From contig JAUUZX010000097.1 in assembly GCA_030592025.1 (NCBI GenBank), forward strand, positions 1 through 6,304: 6,304 nt of DNA, given 5' to 3'. The notes beneath the pieces were generated by a model. That model saw only the letters and a list, made by a program, of their open reading frames with translations. It was not told the DNA's origin and did no database searches. Source of the DNA: a bacterium. Lineage in GTDB: Bacteria > Krumholzibacteriota > Krumholzibacteria > LZORAL124-64-63. Positions 1-3,947 of the stretch are shown one piece after another; position 1 is the stretch's first letter, and the number at the start of each line of letters is the position of its first letter. The position numbers and the translations under genes are program-made.

Positions 1-1
1 G

Positions 2-1108
2 CTCGCCGACGCCTACGGCCAGATCATCGCCTTGGCGTTCCGCTACGCGGAGCAGGCCGACCTGCTGAGCCGCTATCGCCATCTCCTGGACGAGCGCAAC
101 CGGGTGCTGTCCGACGGGGACAACGGCGGCGACGACTGTGAGGCGATCGCCATGCTCGAGTCGGCACGGTCGGCCATCATGGTGGGGCTCGTTCGCCAGG
201 CGCAGTTGGTGGCCCTGACGGATGCTCCGGTGCTCATCCAGGGAGAAACCGGCACGGGCAAGGAGGTGCTGGCCCGGGCGATCCACTGCTGGAGTTCGCG
301 TCGTGCCGCGCCCTTCCTGCAAATCAACTGTGCGGCGATCCCCGAGCACCTTATCGAGAGCGAACTCTTCGGCCATGTGAAGGGTGCGTTCACCGGTGCT
401 ACCAGGGATCGCCCGGGACGTTTCCTCGCCGCCAACGGCGGCACCCTTCTGCTCGACGAGATCGGGGACATGCCGGTGGCCGCCCAGGTAAAGCTGCTGC
501 GCGTGCTGCAAGAGGGCACCTTCGAGCCCGTGGGATCGGACCGTTCGGTGAAGGTGGATGTGCGCATGCTCGCCGCCACCCATCGGGACCTGCAATCGCT
601 GGTCGCGGCAGGAAATTTCCGCGAGGACCTGTGGTACCGCCTCGAGGTGTTCCCCCTCCACATGCCGCCGCTGCGCGAACGCCGCGACGACCTGCCCCAA
701 ATCGTGGAGAACGTGTTGGCGGGGCTGACGCGGCGCACCGGGCGTGGGCCGTGGGCCCTGGGCGACGGCGCTCTCGCGGCCATGGCCGCCCAGGGGTGGC
801 CGGGCAACGTGCGGCAGCTGGTCAACGCCCTGGAGCGGGCAACGATCCTCGTGCCGTCGGGGCGTCTCGATGCGCGGTTCTTCCTGACGGGAAGCGATCC
901 CACGCCAACGCCGGAAGTCCCGGCCGTTTCCGCGCCGGAGGTGCGACCGTTGGCCGAGGTGGAACGGGCCCATCTCGTCCGGGCCCTGCAGGTGACAGGG
1001 GGGCGCATCTATGGCGCCGACGGCGCGGCGGCCCTGTTGGGGATGAAACCCACCACCCTGCAGAGCCGCCTCGGGAAACACGGCATTGATCGGACGAACC
1101 CGCTCTAA
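2..1108 (+). CDS. Sigma-54-dependent transcriptional activator (AAA+ and Fis/FhlA-type HTH), 5' end outside the window
   Basis: This is a bacterial enhancer-binding protein that uses ATP to remodel sigma-54 RNA polymerase into the open complex. The frame is open to the left edge. An in-frame TTG at 32 is unlikely to be the start, because the upstream codons ([10 protein letters not shown]) continue directly into a helix resembling the end of a GAF sensory domain. The AAA+ core is complete: Walker A GETGTGKE (nt 242-265), the sigma-54 contact loop GAFTGA (383-400), Walker B LLLDEIGD (446-469), sensor I around AATHRDL (572-592), the arginine-finger region FREDLWYR (nt 617-640), and sensor [11 protein letters not shown] (794-820). 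After a proline-rich linker comes a Fis-like HTH of the FhlA kind ([20 protein letters not shown], about nt 998-1057), which should bind enhancer DNA. The intact GAFTGA supports true sigma-54 dependence. The input signal and target promoters are unknown. Its stop overlaps that of the convergent propeller gene by 4 bp. Confidence 0.95.
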   Translation, partial: LADAYGQIIALAFRYAEQADLLSRYRHLLDERNRVLSDGDNGGDDCEAIAMLESARSAIMVGLVRQAQLVALTDAPVLIQGETGTGKEVLARAIHCWSSRRAAPFLQINCAAIPEHLIESELFGHVKGAFTGATRDRPGRFLAANGGTLLLDEIGDMPVAAQVKLLRVLQEGTFEPVGSDRSVKVDVRMLAATHRDLQSLVAAGNFREDLWYRLEVFPLHMPPLRERRDDLPQIVENVLAGLTRRTGRGPWALGDGALAAMAAQGWPGNVRQLVNALERATILVPSGRLDARFFLTGSDPTPTPEVPAVSAPEVRPLAEVERAHLVRALQVTGGRIYGADGAAALLGMKPTTLQSRLGKHGIDRTNPL

Positions 1109-2328
1109 CCCAGCTTGACGAGCACCACCTCGAGGGGCTCGGCCTCGACCAGTTCCTCACTCTCATCGTCCTCGTCGCCACCGCCGAAGCCGGCGCGCAT
1201 GGCGTCCTGGGCGTCCTCGAAGTTGCGGATGACCAGGAAACGCTCGTCGCCCATGAAGATCAGCCGGTCCTGTTTCGGGTTGAATTCCGGGAAGGTGAGG
1301 GTCAGCTCCTCGACGAAGCGGCCGTCGGTGGTGACGACTTCGAAGCGGCCGGCGGTACCGGTGTCGAGCCGGTCGCCATCGCCCCAGCAGGTGGTCACGT
1401 AGAGCAGACCGTCGGGCCCGGCGGTCAGGCGTCTGATGGCGGAGTCCGTGTCCTGGGCCTTGATCTCGGGCTTCTGGCGGCGGCCGTTGATGCGGAACAT
1501 CACGTTGGCGCCGACCTTCGCCTTGTCCTCGGCCGTGCGTTGGCGGATTACCATCTCGCGGCGCAGGACGCGCACCAGGTTCCCGTCCATGTCGCGCACG
1601 TTCATGGTCCAGGCGTCCCGTTCCGGCGCGCTGCAGACGAAGCCATCGGTGGTCGCGGCCCACATGTTGAGTTCGGACCAGTTGGCGGCCTCGTCGAAGA
1701 CGATATTCTGGAAATCCCGGATTTCCTCGACGTCGGCGAACGAAGCCAGGACAGCGCCGTCCAGGTCGAGGACCTGGAACGAGTTGTGGGCCGTGGCGAC
1801 ACCGGCCTCCCTGTCGAAGGTGCGCCGACCGGAGACGCCCACGATGCGATCGCCGACGCAGGTGAGCCGGTTCACGAACCGGAAACCGCCGTCGCTGGCC
1901 TCACCGCCGATGGCCAAGTCGCCCGCAGGCATGCCCTCCAGGTCCAGGAATACGATCTTGGCCGGGAAGCCCTGCACAACGCCGACCTTCTCCCCGGTCA
2001 CGAAGACGCTGTGGGCCCGACGCATCTCGCCCGGTCCGTCGCCCTCCCGCCCCAGGGTGGCGCTCCAGGTGCCATCGGGGTCGATGACCAGCACCTGGGA
2101 GAGTTGGCGGTCCATGAGGTACACGTTGCCCTCGGCGTCCATGGCCCCGCCGGTGATGACGCCCAGCAGCACGTCCTCGTCCTCGTCGCCGCCGATGCGC
2201 CAGACCTCCTCGAGGGCCGCCGTGCGCGTCGCGGGCGGGTCGGCGGGTAGGGTGACGGTCTCGACGGCAAACGCCACCGGGGCGGCGGCCACCAGGAGGA
2301 TGAACAGCGCGGCGAGTACGTTCTTCAA
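1105..2328 (-). CDS. Secreted six-bladed beta-propeller protein
   Basis: This 407-aa protein has a clear Sec signal peptide: Lys2, a hydrophobic core at residues 4-18, and a likely cleavage after A19-F20-A21. The mature part contains NHL-like blade repeats of the form 'D.xGNVYLMD...VLVIDPDG' (residues about 64-86), followed by GREGDGPGE (93-101). That motif is a hallmark of the six-bladed beta-propeller family found in Bacteroidota, Gemmatimonadota and allied phyla. Similar blade segments recur near [12 protein letters not shown] and [13 protein letters not shown]. There are two acidic patches: DEDED (49-53) and a C-terminal DEDDESEE (385-392) after a Gly-rich turn. The start is TTG (nt 2326-2328), chosen because a GGGAG Shine-Dalgarno sits 7 nt upstream and the signal peptide begins exactly there. 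The protein probably acts in the periplasm or outside the cell. Its ligand is unknown, and no catalytic residues can be assigned. It is convergent with the sigma-54 activator and divergent from the Hpt gene. Confidence 0.82.
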   Translation of the reverse strand: MKNVLAALFILLVAAAPVAFAVETVTLPADPPATRTAALEEVWRIGGDEDEDVLLGVITGGAMDAEGNVYLMDRQLSQVLVIDPDGTWSATLGREGDGPGEMRRAHSVFVTGEKVGVVQGFPAKIVFLDLEGMPAGDLAIGGEASDGGFRFVNRLTCVGDRIVGVSGRRTFDREAGVATAHNSFQVLDLDGAVLASFADVEEIRDFQNIVFDEAANWSELNMWAATTDGFVCSAPERDAWTMNVRDMDGNLVRVLRREMVIRQRTAEDKAKVGANVMFRINGRRQKPEIKAQDTDSAIRRLTAGPDGLLYVTTCWGDGDRLDTGTAGRFEVVTTDGRFVEELTLTFPEFNPKQDRLIFMGDERFLVIRNFEDAQDAMRAGFGGGDEDDESEELVEAEPLEVVLVKLG

Positions 2329-2335
2329 GACAACG

Positions 2336-2340
2336 CTCCC
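2336..2340 (-). promoter_or_regulatory. Ribosome binding site deciding the TTG start of the beta-propeller gene
   Basis: On the minus strand the sequence reads GGGAG, 7 nt, then TTG AAG AAC. The spacing is ideal and the signal peptide starts at this TTG, so the non-ATG start is well supported. Confidence 0.7.
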
Positions 2341-2403
2341 GGGTCTGGGCGGGCTACCCGACGAGGGCCCGCCATGGCGGTAAAAAAACAGGCACGCGGG
2401 GAT

Positions 2404-2429
2404 GAACCACGTTCAAGGTCCGGTGGTTC
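2404..2429. repeat. Inverted repeat GAACCAC-N12-GTGGTTC upstream of the Hpt gene
   Basis: The two perfect 7-bp arms (2404-2410 and 2423-2429) are separated by 12 bp. The size and symmetry fit an operator for a dimeric regulator or a short hairpin. It lies 57 bp upstream of the Hpt GTG start and about 76 bp upstream of the propeller TTG start. No binding protein can be named. Confidence 0.5.
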
Positions 2430-2434
2430 CCGCC

Positions 2435-2462
2435 GATACATACTATCGGATCGTACCGTATC
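2435..2462. repeat. Imperfect inverted repeat GATAC...GTATC upstream of the Hpt gene
   Basis: The outer arms GATAC (2435-2439) and GTATC (2458-2462) match perfectly. Inner arms TAC (2441-2443) and GTA (2453-2455) continue the symmetry with a 1/2-nt offset. The element lies just upstream of the Hpt ribosome binding site, about 32 bp (three helical turns) centre to centre from the GAACCAC repeat. It could be an operator or a leader hairpin; its function is inferred only. Confidence 0.4.
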
Positions 2463-2472
2463 TTCCACCGAA

Positions 2473-2478
2473 AGAGGA
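2473..2478 (+). promoter_or_regulatory. Ribosome binding site deciding the GTG start of the Hpt gene
   Basis: AGAGGA lies 7 nt before GTG at 2486-2488. An in-frame ATG at 2402 would add 28 residues, but it has no purine-rich site at good spacing and the extension runs through the inverted repeats. The GTG is therefore preferred. Confidence 0.75.
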
Positions 2479-2485
2479 TATCGCC

Positions 2486-2857
2486 GTGAGCACCCATCTG
2501 AGTCTGCCGGGAGACGACGCCCCCGTCATCGACGAATCCCGCATGATGAACGAGTTCGGCGGTTCGCCCGAGATCCTGGCCGAGTTGCGCGACCTGTTCC
2601 TGGAGCACGCGCCGCCCCTGTACGTGGGCATCAAACAGGCCATCAAGGAGTGCGACATCAAGGCCATCATCGACCAGACCCACAGCCTGAAAGGCGCCTG
2701 CGCCACCTACGGCGCCGTGCGTCTGACGGTGGTGTGCAAGGAAGTGGAGATGGCCGCCCGCCGGAACGACTTGAACGCCGTCCACGAGTACGTTCCGTAT
2801 CTGGCGGAGGAGTACGAGGCGGTGCTCGAGGCGGTGGGGCGTCTCAGCGTCGGCTAG
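2486..2857 (+). CDS. Single-domain histidine phosphotransfer (Hpt) protein
   Basis: Hpt proteins shuttle phosphoryl groups between receiver domains in multistep phosphorelays in the cytoplasm. This 123-aa protein is a single Hpt domain of typical length, built as a helical bundle. It carries the signature T-H-S-L-K-G-A (His66 phosphorylatable, followed by Leu68, Lys69, Gly70) after the helix with DIKAIIDQ. A following helix (VRLTVVCKEVEMAARR) and the final helix (YLAEEYEAVLEAV) complete the bundle. The short N-terminal stretch holds F-G-G-S-P-E-I, a common lead-in to helix A of stand-alone Hpt proteins. No kinase catalytic domain, receiver or membrane segment is present. No histidine kinase or response regulator is adjacent, so it appears to be an orphan relay component; its partners cannot be named. 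It is transcribed alone, divergent from the propeller and convergent with the trmJ-like gene. Confidence 0.92.
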   Translation: MSTHLSLPGDDAPVIDESRMMNEFGGSPEILAELRDLFLEHAPPLYVGIKQAIKECDIKAIIDQTHSLKGACATYGAVRLTVVCKEVEMAARRNDLNAVHEYVPYLAEEYEAVLEAVGRLSVG

Positions 2858-2880
2858 AAGTTCGCCTGCAGGAGAAACCG

Positions 2881-2914
2881 AGGCCCGGGCCCCGTGGTGG
2901 TCCGGGCCTTCGTC
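2881..2914. terminator. Probable bidirectional intrinsic terminator between the Hpt and trmJ-like genes
   Basis: AGGCCCGG (2881-2888) pairs perfectly with CCGGGCCT (2902-2909). A G-T wobble and two more G-C pairs extend the stem to 11 bp around a 7-nt loop (2892-2898). On the + strand it is followed by TTCGTCT, and on the - strand by CGGTTTCT. Both tails are moderately T-rich, not clean runs. It begins 23 nt after the Hpt stop and ends 4 nt after the trmJ-like stop, which is where a shared terminator for two convergent genes would sit. Confidence 0.65.
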
Positions 2915-3774
2915 TATGCATCGGTGTCGAAGAGATCGTCGGGGATGATGCCCGGGAACTTGGGCGCCCCCACCTTCTTGAGGATCCGCGCGCAGAAGAT
3001 GTGGTAGATGTGCGTTTCCCAGTCGACGATCCCCGCCCGCATGTGCAACTGCCGCAGGTAGGTCAGGAACTTCAGGCGCTCCCCCGGCGAATAGTCCACG
3101 TGCTCCATGGTCCAGGCCAAGTGGGCGTACATGGTGTCGAGCTGGCGCTGGTCCGGCAGCTTGGTCGAGCGGTGGGGGTGGCGGACCCGCATTTCGGGCC
3201 GCAGCAGGCCCTCGCCCCGGGGCGGCAGCTTCGTGGTGCGGGCGGTGTCGGCCCCGCCCCGCTGAATGGCCTGGCGGATTTCCCAGCTGTAGAGCATCAC
3301 GGCCTGGGCCAGGTTGAGGCTGGGCTGCTCGGGGGCGGTGTCCACCGTGGACAGGTAGCGGCAGATGTCCGCCTCGTCGTTGGTCAGCCCGGTGCGCTCG
3401 GTCCCGAAGAGGATGGCGACGGTGGCCTCGCGGCTGTGCTCGGCGATGTGGTCGCTCATCTCCGCGGGGGTGAGCAGGGCGTGCTTGCGCAGTTGGCGCG
3501 GCCGCGCCGTGGTGCCGGTGACGACGGAGCAGTCGCCGACGGCATCCATGATGTCGTCGAAGATCTCGGCATTTTCGAGGATATCCTCGGCGCCGTGGGC
3601 CAGGGCCCGGGCGCTCTTGCCCTTGGGGTTGAGCGGCGAGATGAGGCGCAGCCGGCTGAGGCCCATGGTCTTCATGGCGCGGCAGGCGGCCCCGATGTTC
3701 ATGGGTTCGGTCGTGCGGCTGAGCACGACGACCACGTTGTCGAGGCTGGGGGCGGGACGGGATGCTTCGGTCAA
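2914..3774 (-). CDS. trmJ: TrmJ-like SPOUT-family tRNA (Cm32/Um32) 2'-O-methyltransferase
   Basis: TrmJ uses S-adenosylmethionine to methylate the ribose 2'-OH of nucleotide 32 in the tRNA anticodon loop, and works as a dimer with a knotted SPOUT fold. All three SpoU motifs are present. Motif 1 is NIGAACRAMKTMG (residues 26-38) with the catalytic-type Arg32; Cys replaces the usual Ala just before it. Motif 2 is FGTERTGLTNDE (123-134), and motif 3 is SLNLAQAV (152-159). The segment ARALAHGAEDILENAE and GTTARPR also match the TrmJ subgroup more than TrmH. At 286 aa it is somewhat longer than the usual 240-260. The tail (LTYLRQLHMRAGIVDWE) resembles the TrmJ C-terminal helices. I chose TTG at 3772-3774 because AAGGA lies 7 nt upstream and the conserved fold starts soon after. 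Longer starts (ATG at 3888 or 3924) add a proline-rich leader read from the intergenic tract. Exact substrate position is inferred. Confidence 0.9.
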   Translation of the reverse strand: MTEASRPAPSLDNVVVVLSRTTEPMNIGAACRAMKTMGLSRLRLISPLNPKGKSARALAHGAEDILENAEIFDDIMDAVGDCSVVTGTTARPRQLRKHALLTPAEMSDHIAEHSREATVAILFGTERTGLTNDEADICRYLSTVDTAPEQPSLNLAQAVMLYSWEIRQAIQRGGADTARTTKLPPRGEGLLRPEMRVRHPHRSTKLPDQRQLDTMYAHLAWTMEHVDYSPGERLKFLTYLRQLHMRAGIVDWETHIYHIFCARILKKVGAPKFPGIIPDDLFDTDA

Positions 3775-3781
3775 GACGCGG

Positions 3782-3786
3782 TCCTT
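3782..3786 (-). promoter_or_regulatory. Ribosome binding site deciding the TTG start of the trmJ-like gene
   Basis: On the minus strand AAGGA is followed by 7 nt and then TTG ACC GAA. This is better than any site before the upstream in-frame ATGs at 3888 and 3924, whose extra residues are low-complexity and proline-rich. Confidence 0.6.
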
Positions 3787-3856
3787 GGCTGGGGTTTGGG
3801 TTTCGGGGAATGGTAGTGGATGGGGCGGTGGGGGGCAATCGGGACGGTCGTGGAAG

Positions 3857-3877
3857 TTGTCGGGCTCCTTTCGACAA
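3857..3877. repeat. Inverted repeat TTGTCG-N9-CGACAA overlapping the candidate promoter
   Basis: Two perfect 6-bp arms (3857-3862 and 3872-3877) flank a 9-bp spacer. The left arm coincides with the -35-like hexamer and the right arm ends 2 bp before the -10-like hexamer. That is a classical position for a repressor operator. The protein that would bind it is unknown. Confidence 0.45.
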
Positions 3878-3885
3878 TGTAGACT
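3857..3885 (+). promoter_or_regulatory. Candidate sigma-70-type promoter for the TPR lipoprotein gene
   Basis: TTGTCG (3857-3862), a 17-bp spacer and TAGACT (3880-3885) each match the consensus at 4 of 6 positions with ideal spacing. This would start transcription about 55 nt before the ATG. In high-GC DNA such a match is suggestive only, and promoter preferences of this organism are unknown. Confidence 0.4.
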
Positions 3886-3935
3886 CATGGTTGCCCGTCC
3901 AGTCGAGATGCGCCCGTCCCGCATCCCTGGGGGCC

Positions 3936-3943
3936 AAGGGGGA
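3936..3943 (+). promoter_or_regulatory. Ribosome binding site of the TPR lipoprotein gene
   Basis: AAGGGGGA lies 4 nt before ATG at 3948-3950. Together with the lipoprotein signal peptide that starts there, it fixes the start 62 codons inside the longer open frame that begins at 3762. Confidence 0.7.
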
Positions 3944-3947
3944 ATTC

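Larger units (their letters stand above)
2329..2485. other. Divergent intergenic region between the propeller and Hpt genes, rich in inverted repeats
   Basis: These 157 bp separate two divergently read genes and should carry promoters for both. Visible structure: GGCGGGC (2348-2354) with GCCCGCC (2367-2373); a perfect 12-bp palindrome CCGCCATGGCGG (2369-2380); an A7 run (2382-2388); GAACCAC (2404-2410) with GTGGTTC (2423-2429); and GATAC (2435-2439) with GTATC (2458-2462). The part from about 2380 to 2480 is richer in A+T than the flanking genes. I could not assign convincing -35/-10 or -24/-12 elements with proper spacing to either gene. Confidence 0.6.
3775..3947. other. Divergent intergenic region between the trmJ-like and TPR lipoprotein genes
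   Basis: These 173 bp hold: a G-rich tract on the + strand (3791-3835, C-rich on the trmJ transcript); a promoter-like element for the lipoprotein gene (3857-3885) overlapped by the inverted repeat TTGTCG-N9-CGACAA (3857-3877); a small leader hairpin GATGCG-N7-CGCATC (3907-3925); and the lipoprotein ribosome binding site. A trmJ promoter must also lie here, but only a weak TACATT (rc of 3876-3881) with a poorly spaced -35 was seen. Confidence 0.55.

Noticed and set aside
2367..2388. Palindrome next to an A7/T7 run as an intrinsic terminator
   Set aside because: On the + strand the run is A, not T. On the - strand the T run comes before the hairpin. Neither orientation gives stem followed by U tract, and both flanking genes start here, so none ends here.
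2402..2485. 28-codon upstream extension of the Hpt protein from ATG 2402
   Set aside because: There is no ribosome site before 2402, and the extension translates the inverted repeats. The GTG at 2486 has AGAGGA at 7-nt spacing.
2374..3816. Long plus-strand open frame (480 codons) running across the Hpt gene and antisense to the trmJ-like gene
   Set aside because: It crosses two genes with strong family motifs and the terminator hairpin, and its product has no recognisable domain.
3851..3865. GG-N10-GC pair (TGGAAG...GGGC) as a sigma-54 -24/-12 promoter
   Set aside because: Only the minimal GG and GC positions fit, which is common by chance in DNA this GC-rich. The TTGC part is missing.
3893..3919. 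Direct repeat GCCCGTCC (3893-3900 and 3912-3919) in the lipoprotein leader
   Set aside because: Two 8-bp copies 19 bp apart, made of common GC-rich letters, are not enough to call a regulatory iteron or attachment site.
3775..3924. N-terminal extension of the trmJ-like protein to ATG 3888 or 3924
   Set aside because: The added residues are proline-rich, read from the C-rich tract and not part of the SPOUT fold. An AAAGGAG-like stretch inside it has no start codon at the right distance.
3762..3947. 62-codon upstream extension of the TPR lipoprotein
   Set aside because: It would bury the lipoprotein signal peptide inside the protein and cover the promoter-like and G-rich elements. The ATG at 3948 has its own ribosome site.
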